Source: Planctomycetota bacterium
GTDB taxonomy: Bacteria > Planctomycetota > MHYJ01 > JACPRB01
Assembly (NCBI GenBank): GCA_023261405.1
Contig: JAHFOZ010000298.1
Coordinates: forward strand, 1 to 6,713
Length of the DNA stretch: 6,713 nucleotides
Direction of reading: 5' to 3'
Positions 1 to 6,294 of this stretch are shown one piece after another. How positions within the stretch are numbered: position 1 is the first letter of the stretch; each line of letters begins with the position of its first letter. The position numbers and the translations under genes were made by a program. The notes beneath the pieces were generated by a model. The model was given only the letters and a program-made list of their open reading frames with translations. It was not told the DNA's origin and did no database searches.

Positions 1-401
1 GGAAGCCGCCCGTCGTGTACGAGGACGGCCTGCAGACCCGCGATTTCATCCACGTGGAGGACGTGGCGCGTGCCGTCCTCGCCTCCCTGCGCCGGCCGGC
101 GCGGGAGCCGCGGGTCCTGAACGTGGGGACGGGGATGGCGACGACGATCCTCGAACTGGCCGGCAGGCTGGCGCGTCTCTGCGGCGTCGCGGTCCGTCCG
201 TCGGTCATGCGGCGATTCCGCGCCGGCGACGTCCGGCACTGCACCGCGGACGTCTCGGCCGTCCGGGAGGCGCTGGGATTTGTCGCCCGGATCGGTCTCG
301 GCGAAGGGCTCGGGGGCCTCGTGGAGTGGGCGCGTTCGTCGGAGGCGCGGGACGGATTCGAGCGTGCCGAGCGGGAACTCCGGCGGCGCGGGCTCCTGTG
401 A
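1..401 (+). CDS. NAD-dependent nucleotide-sugar epimerase/dehydratase (extended SDR), C-terminal part, 5' truncated by window
   Basis: Only the C-terminal part (about 132 residues) of an extended short-chain dehydrogenase/reductase is present. The reading frame is open to the left edge (first full codon at base 3), so the GTG at 15 is internal and not the start. The Rossmann NAD-binding domain and the Y-x3-K catalytic pair lie upstream, outside the window. Visible family marks are PPVVYEDGLQTRDFIHVEDV at bases 6-65, typical of the substrate-binding part of NDP-sugar epimerases; LNVGTG at about 118-135, the usual 'NvGtG' turn; and GDVRHCTADVSAVREALGF at about 226-282, where this family contacts the nucleotide. 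These wordings resemble dTDP-L-rhamnose 4-epimerase/UDP-glucose 4-epimerase-like proteins, but the exact substrate cannot be decided from a C-terminus. It would act in the cytoplasm, making an activated sugar for the downstream transferases. Its TGA (399-401) overlaps the GTG start of the next gene, implying co-transcription and coupled translation. Confidence 0.9.
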   Translation, partial: KPPVVYEDGLQTRDFIHVEDVARAVLASLRRPAREPRVLNVGTGMATTILELAGRLARLCGVAVRPSVMRRFRAGDVRHCTADVSAVREALGFVARIGLGEGLGGLVEWARSSEARDGFERAERELRRRGLL

Positions 402-1585
402 GCGCCCCGAAACGAGTCCTGATGGTGGCCTGCCATTTTCCGCCTGCGGGGGCGGTGGCGGCGCACCGCGCCTCCAAGTTCGCGCGCTACCTGCCCGAGT
501 TCGGATGGACGACCGCGGTCGTGGCGCGCCAGCCCGACCCGATGCAGCCCCTGGACCCGAGCTTCGAGGGATGCCCGCCGGCGGACCACCGGCTGCAGCC
601 CTTCGAGCCGCTCCGCGCGCTGGGACTCCTCCCGGCGAGCCTGCGCGAGCGGGCGCGCCGCCTCCTGTCGTTTCCCGACGAGGAGCTGGGCTGGATGGCC
701 GCGCTGGAGGCCGGGCTGCCCGGGCTCATCGAGCGCCACCGGCCCGGGGTGCTCTGGGCCAACTCCGTGCCCACGGGCTCCCTCATCGCGGCGTCCCGCG
801 CGGCGCGGAGGGCGCGCCTCCCCTTCGTGGCCGACTTCCACAACGAGTGGACGCGCAACATGTATTACAAGCCGGCCACCCCGTTGCACGATGTCTGGCA
901 GCGGCGGATGGAGGCCTCCGTCATGAAGTCGGCGTCGGTCGTGGTGACGCTCAATCCGCTCCACACCGAGGACCTGCGGGCGCGCTTCCCCGGGACGCGC
1001 TGCGAGACGATCGAGAACGGCTTCGACCCGGGGGACTACGCCGTGGGGCCGCCCCCGAAGGGGCCCCGTCTCGTCTTCACCTATGCGGGTGCCGTCTACG
1101 GACACCAGAGTCCGCGTCCCTTTCTCGAGACGCTCGCGCGCCTCGGCCGGGCCGACGTGGAGGCGAGAATCGTGGGGGACCGCTTCGGCTCGTTCGCGCC
1201 GGGCGCGTGGCCGTTCCCCGTGAGCGTCAGCGGGCACCTGGCACAGCGGGACCTCGGCCCCGTGTTCTCCACGAGCACGGCCTTCTTTCTCTGCCTTGAA
1301 ACGCCGGCGGCGCGGCAGCTCCCGGCCAAGCTCTACGAATATCTCCGCGCCGGGCGCCCCACGTTCGCGATCGCCCCCCGCGGCGGCATCGTGGAAGCGT
1401 GGCTCCGCAGGACCGGGGCGGGCGTCCCGGTCCCTTCGGAGGAGCCCGACCGCTGGGCCCCCGCGCTCGCGGAGTTCATCGACGCGTTCCTGCCGCGCTA
1501 CGTGGCGCCCTCCGGGGAAGAGTACCAGCGCCGGGCGCAGGCGGGGAAGCTGGCCGGGATCCTGGACGAGGCCGGCGGCCCGTGA
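398..1585 (+). CDS. Glycosyltransferase, GT-B fold, family GT4-like
   Basis: A 395-residue protein, normal length for a GT4 enzyme. It would transfer a sugar from a nucleotide donor to a growing lipid-linked glycan at the cytoplasmic side of the membrane; donor and acceptor are unknown. The N-terminal Rossmann half opens with KRVLMVACHFPPAGAVAAHR (residues 5-24), where the 'hFPP' strand/loop and the following R/K region are typical of GT4 enzymes. FPDEELGW (92-99) and VADFHNEW (144-151) are further sub-family marks. The C-terminal half has ENGFDP (206-211), YAGAVYGHQSPRP (about 229-241) at the start of the second Rossmann domain, and KLYEYLRAGRP (311-321), the donor-binding helix region. The first Glu of the classic E-x7-E motif is not present (Arg in its place); only the second (YEY) remains, as in many members of this sub-family. 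I chose GTG at 398 because it gives the 4-base GTGA overlap with the upstream stop and begins just before the first beta strand. In-frame GTG at 326 would add an Arg/Ala/Gly-rich leader encoded inside the upstream gene. No membrane segments are evident. Confidence 0.9.
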   Translation: MSAPKRVLMVACHFPPAGAVAAHRASKFARYLPEFGWTTAVVARQPDPMQPLDPSFEGCPPADHRLQPFEPLRALGLLPASLRERARRLLSFPDEELGWMAALEAGLPGLIERHRPGVLWANSVPTGSLIAASRAARRARLPFVADFHNEWTRNMYYKPATPLHDVWQRRMEASVMKSASVVVTLNPLHTEDLRARFPGTRCETIENGFDPGDYAVGPPPKGPRLVFTYAGAVYGHQSPRPFLETLARLGRADVEARIVGDRFGSFAPGAWPFPVSVSGHLAQRDLGPVFSTSTAFFLCLETPAARQLPAKLYEYLRAGRPTFAIAPRGGIVEAWLRRTGAGVPVPSEEPDRWAPALAEFIDAFLPRYVAPSGEEYQRRAQAGKLAGILDEAGGP

Positions 1586-3111
1586 CGGCCGACAAGAAGA
1601 GTCTCGCTCGGAACACGGCCTACTCGGTCGCCGGTTTCGTCGTGTCCTTCCTCCTTCCGATCGTGGTCACGCCCTACTGCGTGGCGAAGGTTTCCATGGA
1701 GCTCTACGGCGTCTGGGTGGTGCTCCAGGGGGTCGTGCTGTGGCTGAGCCGCTTCGACCTGGGGATCGGGCAGGGGCTGGCGATGGAGGTGGCGGGCCGG
1801 AGGGCGCGCGGAGACGCGGAGGGGCTCAAGACGCTGGGGGCCTCCTGGTTCTGGTTCGATCTCGGCGTCGGGGCGCTCCTCGTGGTGGGGGTGGGTCTCG
1901 GCGCGCGGACCCTCCTGCGCTCGATGGTCCCCTCCGGCCATCCTGCCTACTTCGTCATCTGCGCCATCGGCGCTCAGGCCGCCTTCACGCCGCTGCTCCG
2001 GCACCTCAATGCAACGCTGGCCGGCCTCCAGCGGCTCGATCAGGTCAACCTTGTGTCGATCGTCATCACGCCGCTCTCGGTGGCCGGCCTGGTCCTGGCG
2101 CTGGAGAGCGGCTTCGGCCTGGCCGGGATGGCCTTCAACGGGGTCCTCTTCGCGGCGCTCCAGGTCGTCATCCTGGCGGCCCTGCTGGAGAAACAGGGGG
2201 CGGACCCGGGTGGCTCACCGCGGAGGTTCCGGTGGAAGGAACTGGCCGGGCTCATCCGCCGGGGATGGATGATCGAGGTCAACCAGTGGCTGCACGTGAT
2301 CTTCCGGAGCGACCGGCTGCTCCTGATCGCGCGGGGGGCGATGCCGTCGGAGGTGGCGCACTACCAGTTCGGATCCGCGGTAGTGGAGCGGCTGGGAGGC
2401 TTCCTGGGGGTGCTTTCCTCGGGGGTGTTGCCGGCGGCGGCGGACCTGGAGGCCCGGGGCGACCGGGATCGGCTGCACCTGCTTCTCATGCGTGGAACGA
2501 AGTATCACGCGCTGGCCGCCTTCGGGATCCTGGGATTCGCTGCGCTTTTCGGCAGGGAACTCCTCGTCCTCTGGATGGGGGAGTCCATCCCGGGGGCGGA
2601 GTCGGTGCTCCGGATCATCGCCCTCTCCTCGGGGGTGCTCGCCGTGGGTTCGGCGGCACACGGGATCGGCCTGGCCAAGGGGCGTTCGGGGCTGCTCCTG
2701 GGGAGCACGGCCGGGGGGCTTGGGGCGGCCCTCTTGCTTTACATGGGAATGGGCCATCGCTATGATGTCCGGGGATTGGCCGGGTCGGTCACGGCCGGAC
2801 TGGTCCTTTCGCAAATCGTGTTCATGATGGGGCTGCACGGGACGCTCAAATTCAGCTGGAGAGAGTACTTGGGAAACGCGCTCTTGAGGCCGCTGGTCGT
2901 GGGGGTTTCGCCGGTGCTGGTGTGGGGCGCGTGGCGCCTTGCGGCCATCCGCCCGGAGTTCGTGGATACCCGGCTTGAAGCGGCGGCGCTCCTGGTCCCG
3001 TCCTTCCTCCTCTCCTGCATCCTGTGCTGGGTCCTGGCCCGCGCGGCGAAGGTGATCGACGGCTACGACCTGGGCGTGATCAAATCCCTTTGGGGGCGGC
3101 CCCCCGCATGA
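1582..3111 (+). CDS. Wzx-like polysaccharide flippase (MOP superfamily)
   Basis: A 509-residue polytopic membrane protein. By eye there are 12-14 hydrophobic segments, starting at about residues 13-34 (YSVAGFVVSFLLPIVVTPY), then about 42-58, 88-108, 122-140, 155-173 and 180-200, followed by a hydrophilic loop (about 204-230, Lys/Arg/Gly-rich) and a second helical bundle from about 236 to 505. The length, helix number, central cytoplasmic loop and the charged 'RSDRLLLIARG' element (242-252) within the start of the second bundle fit O-antigen/teichoic-acid export proteins of the MOP (MATE-like) superfamily. Its likely role is to flip the undecaprenyl-diphosphate-linked repeat unit across the inner membrane. 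Sequence divergence in this family means the label rests on topology and context more than on a signature. GTG at 1582 is chosen because it forms a GTGA overlap with the preceding stop and gives a short polar N-terminus before helix 1; an upstream in-frame ATG (1399) would add 61 Arg/Gly/Pro-rich residues inside the previous gene. GAGG at 1568-1571 lies 10 bases upstream and could be a weak ribosome binding site. The alternative, a transporter of another lipid-linked product, is less likely here. Confidence 0.88.
   Translation: MTADKKSLARNTAYSVAGFVVSFLLPIVVTPYCVAKVSMELYGVWVVLQGVVLWLSRFDLGIGQGLAMEVAGRRARGDAEGLKTLGASWFWFDLGVGALLVVGVGLGARTLLRSMVPSGHPAYFVICAIGAQAAFTPLLRHLNATLAGLQRLDQVNLVSIVITPLSVAGLVLALESGFGLAGMAFNGVLFAALQVVILAALLEKQGADPGGSPRRFRWKELAGLIRRGWMIEVNQWLHVIFRSDRLLLIARGAMPSEVAHYQFGSAVVERLGGFLGVLSSGVLPAAADLEARGDRDRLHLLLMRGTKYHALAAFGILGFAALFGRELLVLWMGESIPGAESVLRIIALSSGVLAVGSAAHGIGLAKGRSGLLLGSTAGGLGAALLLYMGMGHRYDVRGLAGSVTAGLVLSQIVFMMGLHGTLKFSWREYLGNALLRPLVVGVSPVLVWGAWRLAAIRPEFVDTRLEAAALLVPSFLLSCILCWVLARAAKVIDGYDLGVIKSLWGRPPA
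3092..3104 (+). other. Short G5/C5 hairpin just upstream of a start codon
   Basis: GGGGG (3092-3096) and CCCCC (3100-3104) can pair with a three-base CGG loop, ending three bases before ATG 3108. The element lies within the last flippase codons (Gly-Arg-Pro-Pro region), so it may be only a coding coincidence in GC-rich DNA. If it folds in the mRNA it would cover the ribosome entry site of the downstream glycosyltransferase until ribosomes finishing the flippase melt it. That would make initiation depend on translational coupling through the ATGA overlap. It has no U tract, so it is not a terminator. Confidence 0.3.
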
Positions 3112-4268
3112 ACATCCTCTACCTCTCGGACATCCTGAACGTGCACGACGAGCGGCTGCTCTCGCAGTTCCGCGCCGCGGGCCACGAGGTCACGCTGCTG
3201 ACGTTCTTCCACCGCGCGCCCGAGCTGCCCAAGTTCGTCGCGGACCTCGGCCTCAAGGTGATCCAGGAGAAGTTCGCCACCTATCCCGATGGCGCCGGGG
3301 CCAGCAAGTGGAGGCTGATCCGCGCCGTGGAGTACCGGCGGGACGAGGCCCGCGCCTGCCTCAAGGTCAAGGAAGTCATCTACAAGAACCGCTTCGACGT
3401 GGTCTTCGCGAACTGGGCGCTCACCTCCGGGTACGTGGCCGCCCACGCGGGGGCTCAGCCGCTGGCGCTCTTTCCGTGGGGCTCCGACATCCTCGTCTGG
3501 CCCAAGCTCCACCGCGGGTTCGCCGAACGCGCCGTCAAGGCCCTGCGCACCGCCAACCTCGTGGTGTGCAACTCGAAGACCGCCGCCGAGGAGGCCAAGA
3601 AGCTCGCCCGCCTCCGTCCCGATGCGGTGGAGGTCCTTCCCATCGAGCTCGACGGCGGAAAGTTCGAGCCCCGCCCCCGCAACGACGCCCTCCGCGCCGA
3701 GCTCGGCGTGGCCGACAGGTTCGTGATCATCTCCACCCGCCCGCTCAAGGAGATGTACGACCATCCCACGCTCCTCGCGGCCCTCTCGAAGCCCGGGCTC
3801 GAGAACGCCGCCGTGGTGCTCGTGGGCGACGGCAACCTCCGGGCCGACCTCGAGAAGCGCGCCACGGATCTCAAGGTCGCCGACCGCGTGAAGTTTGTCG
3901 GGATGGTGGAAAACGGGAGGATTCCCGAGTACCTCGCGATGGGGGACCTCTACGTCACCTGCTCCCGGAGCGACAGCGCCTCGCTCGGCCTGCTCGAGGC
4001 GATGGCGATGGGGCTGCCCTGCGTGGCCAGCGACATCCCGGCGAACCGCGAGTGGATCCTGGACGGCCAGTCCGGATGGGTGTTCCCCGTGGCCAAACCC
4101 GACGGGCTCGCCGAGGCCCTCCTCAAGGTCATCTCCGACGAGAAGAACCGCCAGGAGGTCGCGCTGCGCGGGCGTGCCATCGCGCTGGCCCGCGCCGACG
4201 CGCGCAAGAACTTCCCCAGGCTCCTCGAGAAGATCGAAGCGCTGGCCAAAGCGGGCCGCACGAGATAA
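3108..4268 (+). CDS. Glycosyltransferase, GT-B fold, family GT4
   Basis: A 386-residue cytoplasmic GT4 enzyme of full normal length. It starts with MNILYLSDI (beta 1 of the N-terminal Rossmann domain) and AAGHEVTLLTF. FPWGSDIL (122-129) is a conserved mark of a GT4 branch. The C-terminal domain has STRPLK (about 209-214), VVLVGDGNLR (236-245) and the donor-site segment S-R-S-D289-x7-E297-AMAMG, followed by VASDIPANREWI. The usual first Glu of E-x7-E is Asp here; from memory, this 'SDxxSxxLLEAMAxG...SDIPxNREWI' wording recurs in a group of polysaccharide GTs, so it is probably a sub-family trait and not damage. The enzyme should be active; donor and acceptor are unknown. ATG 3108 is chosen because it overlaps the flippase stop (ATGA) and places beta 1 at the N-terminus; an upstream in-frame ATG at 3024 would add 28 atypical residues. 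Unlike its neighbours it is lysine-rich (24 Lys of 386, 22 of them AAG), which may indicate a different origin. The stop is TAA, whereas all other complete genes here use TGA. Confidence 0.93.
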   Translation: MNILYLSDILNVHDERLLSQFRAAGHEVTLLTFFHRAPELPKFVADLGLKVIQEKFATYPDGAGASKWRLIRAVEYRRDEARACLKVKEVIYKNRFDVVFANWALTSGYVAAHAGAQPLALFPWGSDILVWPKLHRGFAERAVKALRTANLVVCNSKTAAEEAKKLARLRPDAVEVLPIELDGGKFEPRPRNDALRAELGVADRFVIISTRPLKEMYDHPTLLAALSKPGLENAAVVLVGDGNLRADLEKRATDLKVADRVKFVGMVENGRIPEYLAMGDLYVTCSRSDSASLGLLEAMAMGLPCVASDIPANREWILDGQSGWVFPVAKPDGLAEALLKVISDEKNRQEVALRGRAIALARADARKNFPRLLEKIEALAKAGRTR

Positions 4269-4287
4269 CCCGCGGGCCTTCGTCCGC

Positions 4288-5373
4288 ATGAGGATCCTCT
4301 ATCTCTCGTTCGACGATCTCTCCTCGCCCTACGCGTGGAGCGTGCACGTCCGTTCGATCGTCAACCGCCTGGTCGCGAAAGGGCACGAGGTCCGGCTGGT
4401 GGCGCCGGGCGGGGCGGCCCCCGGCATAGCCGCCCCATGCGACGCGCTCAAGGCCGGGAAGCTCCAGCATCTCTTCGGGTCGCTCGGGGTCTTCATGGAG
4501 AGCGGGCGCGCCTTCCGCCCGGACGCGGTCTACGTCCGCGGCATCCACGCGACCGTGACGCCCGCCCTGGCCGCCGAGCGGCTGGGCCGCCCACTGGTGG
4601 CGGAGGTGAACGGCCTCCTGGAAGTCGAGGCGCGCCCGGCCTGGAGGCGGAAAGCGGTCCGGGTCTCCCATCGATACACGCTGGCGCGCGCGGCGCGCGT
4701 GGTGACCGTCTCGCCCCTGCTCGCCCGCGCCCTGACGGAGCGCTACGGATTCCCCCCGGACCGCATTGACGTGGTCCCCAACGGCGCCGACCTCGCGCTC
4801 TTCCGGCCGGGGGACCGGGAGGCCGCGCGCCGGAAGCTCTCGCTGCCGTCGGACCGCCCGATCGTGCTCTGCGTGGCAAGTTTCTACGCCCACCATTCCC
4901 GCGACCTGCTCGTGGAGGCCGCGCGCCGCGCCGGGGCGCTCCTCGTCCTCGTGGGCGGGGAGCCCCAGGAGTCGCCGGGGATCCTCGCCCGGGGACCCGT
5001 CCCCCATGCGGAGGTGCCCGACTACGTGGCCGCAGCGGATGTGTGCGCGTACGTGCTGCGGGCACCGCATCCGCTCTTCGGGTTCTCGCCCCTCAAGGTT
5101 TACGAGTACATGGCCGGGGGCCGGCCCGTTGTCGCTGCGACCGACATGGAGGACCTCCGGGAGTTCATCGGCGGGAGCGGCGCCGGCGTGGCCGTGTCTC
5201 TCGGCGCGGAGGCCCTGGCCGGGGCGCTGACGGATATGCTGGCGGACCGGGAGGCCCGCGAGAGGATGGGACGGCGGGGGAGGGAACTCGCCGAGGCCAC
5301 CTATAACTGGGACCGCGCAGCCGGGCAGGTCGAGGAATCGCTGCGGAAGGCCGTCGGCCCCGGTCCCCGGTGA
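4288..5373 (+). CDS. Glycosyltransferase, GT-B fold, family GT4-like
   Basis: A 361-residue GT4-like enzyme. The N-terminal Rossmann half begins MRILYLSFDDL and continues with WSVHVRSIVNRLVAKGHEV (about residues 16-34), the usual acceptor-side helix and second strand. VVTVSPLLARAL is the strand and helix near the domain link, and VVPNGADLALF (162-172) is a strong GT4 hallmark at the entry to the donor domain. The C-terminal part contains a VLCVASFYAHHSRDLL segment with a GT4-type strand, LVLVGGEPQ, and SPLKVYEYMAGGRPVVA (267-283, with K270 and E273), the donor-binding region. The first Glu of E-x7-E is replaced by Gly in a 'GFSPLKVYEYMA' arrangement that is common in GT4 proteins. ATG 4288 is the only good start: no other start codon lies in frame in the 19-base gap after the previous stop, and an upstream extension would run through the previous gene. 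No Shine-Dalgarno-like sequence is visible ahead of it. Probably one sugar-addition step on the lipid-linked repeat unit; specificity unknown. Confidence 0.92.
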   Translation: MRILYLSFDDLSSPYAWSVHVRSIVNRLVAKGHEVRLVAPGGAAPGIAAPCDALKAGKLQHLFGSLGVFMESGRAFRPDAVYVRGIHATVTPALAAERLGRPLVAEVNGLLEVEARPAWRRKAVRVSHRYTLARAARVVTVSPLLARALTERYGFPPDRIDVVPNGADLALFRPGDREAARRKLSLPSDRPIVLCVASFYAHHSRDLLVEAARRAGALLVLVGGEPQESPGILARGPVPHAEVPDYVAAADVCAYVLRAPHPLFGFSPLKVYEYMAGGRPVVAATDMEDLREFIGGSGAGVAVSLGAEALAGALTDMLADREARERMGRRGRELAEATYNWDRAAGQVEESLRKAVGPGPR

Positions 5374-5388
5374 GTATACTTCTACCGG
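5367..5388. promoter_or_regulatory. Palindromic, locally AT-rich element in the 42-base gap
   Basis: The 42-base gap between the third and fourth glycosyltransferase genes contains the perfect 8-base palindrome AGTATACT (5373-5380), flanked by CCGGT (5367-5371) and ACCGG (5384-5388), which are reverse complements of each other. The two dyads are off-centre by one base. TATACT (5375-5380) matches 5 of 6 bases of a sigma70 -10 box, but no recognisable -35 box lies 16-18 bases upstream and no extended -10 TG is in place. It could be a weak internal promoter, an operator half, or chance. The same stretch also holds in-frame TGA, TAA and TAG, so readthrough between the two genes is blocked. Confidence 0.15.
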
Positions 5389-5415
5389 CGGCATCGAGCC
5401 GGCCGATAAGACTAG

Positions 5416-6288
5416 ATGACATCCGTCCGCCTCTCCCTCGTCCTGCCCACCGTGGACCGGCCCGAGGCCGTCTACAACCTGCTGCGCCACCTGGAGCACC
5501 AGACCCGCGCACCCGACGAGATCGTCGTGGTGGACCAGTCGGCCTCCGAGGACGCGCGACTGGCCGGCTACGTCTCCGGGCGGCCGCACCTGAAGCTCCT
5601 TCGCCTCGCCGAGCGCGGCCTTCCCAATGCGCGGAACGTGGGCGTGCGCGCGGCCGCGGGCGACGTGATCCTCTTCCTGGACGACGACAGCATCCCTGAT
5701 CCCGACCTCGTCCGGTTCCACGCCGAGGCGTATGCGGATGCCCGGGTGCACGGCGTGGGCGGGCGGGTCCTGGGAGGCTACGACTCGAGCGGCGCGGGCA
5801 CCGGCGGATTCCGGCCCGGCGACGGGGTGGTGACGCGCAACTTTGGCGCCCAGGAGCGCTGCGACGTGGAGCACCTCCCCGGGGGGAACATGTCCTTCCG
5901 CCGCGAGGTTTTCCGGGCCGTGGGCGGCTTCGACCGCGCCTACGGCGGCTCCTCCATCGGAGAGGAGACGGACTTCTGTCTCCGCGCCCGGCGCGCCGGC
6001 TTCCGCCTCGTCTTCGAGCCCCGGGCGTCCCTCGAGCACCTCCATCTGCCCACGGGCGGCTGCCGCATCCCGCGCTTCGAGCGCTGGCTCTACTGGCAGG
6101 CGCACAACAGCATGCTCTTCGTCCTGCGGCACGCGCGCCCGACGGCGCTTCCGATCTTCGTGGCCCGGCGCGTGGCCCGCCTCGGGCTCTTCGTCCTCGA
6201 GCGCGGCGCCCCCGACCTCATGGCCGTGGGGCTCAAGGGCCTCCTCCGGGGCGTCGCGAGCCACCTGGCCACCCGCCCGGGCGCCTGA
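5416..6288 (+). CDS. Glycosyltransferase family 2 (GT-A fold)
   Basis: A 290-residue inverting-type GT2 enzyme, the only GT-A fold transferase in the window. RLSLVLPTVDRPEAVYNLLR near the N-terminus is beta 1 and the nucleotide-binding start, followed by APDEIVVVDQSASEDA (beta 2 and the Asp that contacts the base). ILFLDDDSIPDPDLV carries the metal-binding D-x-D (D89-D91). LPGGNMSFRREVFRAVGGFD is the usual acceptor-side segment. G182-E-E-T-D186-FCLRARRAG corresponds to the 'GED' catalytic-base motif, here GEE. LEHLHLPTGG (206-215) is the C-terminal His-containing motif often seen in such GT2 proteins. No N-terminal signal is seen; the C-terminal tail after about residue 230 contains basic amphipathic stretches that might touch the membrane. 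The start is well fixed: an in-frame TAG (5413-5415) directly precedes ATG 5416. It follows a 42-base gap, the longest in the window. By family it transfers a sugar from a nucleotide donor; which sugar is unknown. Confidence 0.93.
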   Translation: MTSVRLSLVLPTVDRPEAVYNLLRHLEHQTRAPDEIVVVDQSASEDARLAGYVSGRPHLKLLRLAERGLPNARNVGVRAAAGDVILFLDDDSIPDPDLVRFHAEAYADARVHGVGGRVLGGYDSSGAGTGGFRPGDGVVTRNFGAQERCDVEHLPGGNMSFRREVFRAVGGFDRAYGGSSIGEETDFCLRARRAGFRLVFEPRASLEHLHLPTGGCRIPRFERWLYWQAHNSMLFVLRHARPTALPIFVARRVARLGLFVLERGAPDLMAVGLKGLLRGVASHLATRPGA

Positions 6289-6294
6289 CGGCCG

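Noticed and set aside
280..1299. Same-strand open frame of 339 codons overlapping the epimerase end and the first GT
   Set aside because: It is a shifted-frame shadow: rich in Arg, Ala, Gly and Pro, no domain, and it overlaps a GT with strong motifs.
1296..2765. Same-strand open frame of 489 codons overlapping the flippase and the preceding GT
   Set aside because: It is out of frame with two genes that show clear family features. Its Arg/Gly/Pro/Ala-rich composition is typical of a shifted frame in GC-rich DNA.
3063..4289. Antisense open frame of 408 codons opposite the GT at 3108-4268
   Set aside because: It has the same cause: it is codon-aligned with the sense gene, which avoids TTA, CTA and TCA. 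The sense strand has clear GT4 motifs; the antisense product has none.
3108..4330. Possible recent tandem duplication of the GT genes starting at 3108 and 4288
   Set aside because: Both begin M-x-ILYLS and their first ~25 bases look alike, but the similarity stops there. The C-terminal motifs differ (D-x7-E with NREWI versus SPLKVYEYM). The likeness is the common first beta strand of the fold.
5385..5402. CCGGC...GCCGG inverted repeat in the 42-base gap as a terminator
   Set aside because: The stem is only five base pairs with an eight-base loop and no following T tract, so it is unlikely to terminate transcription.
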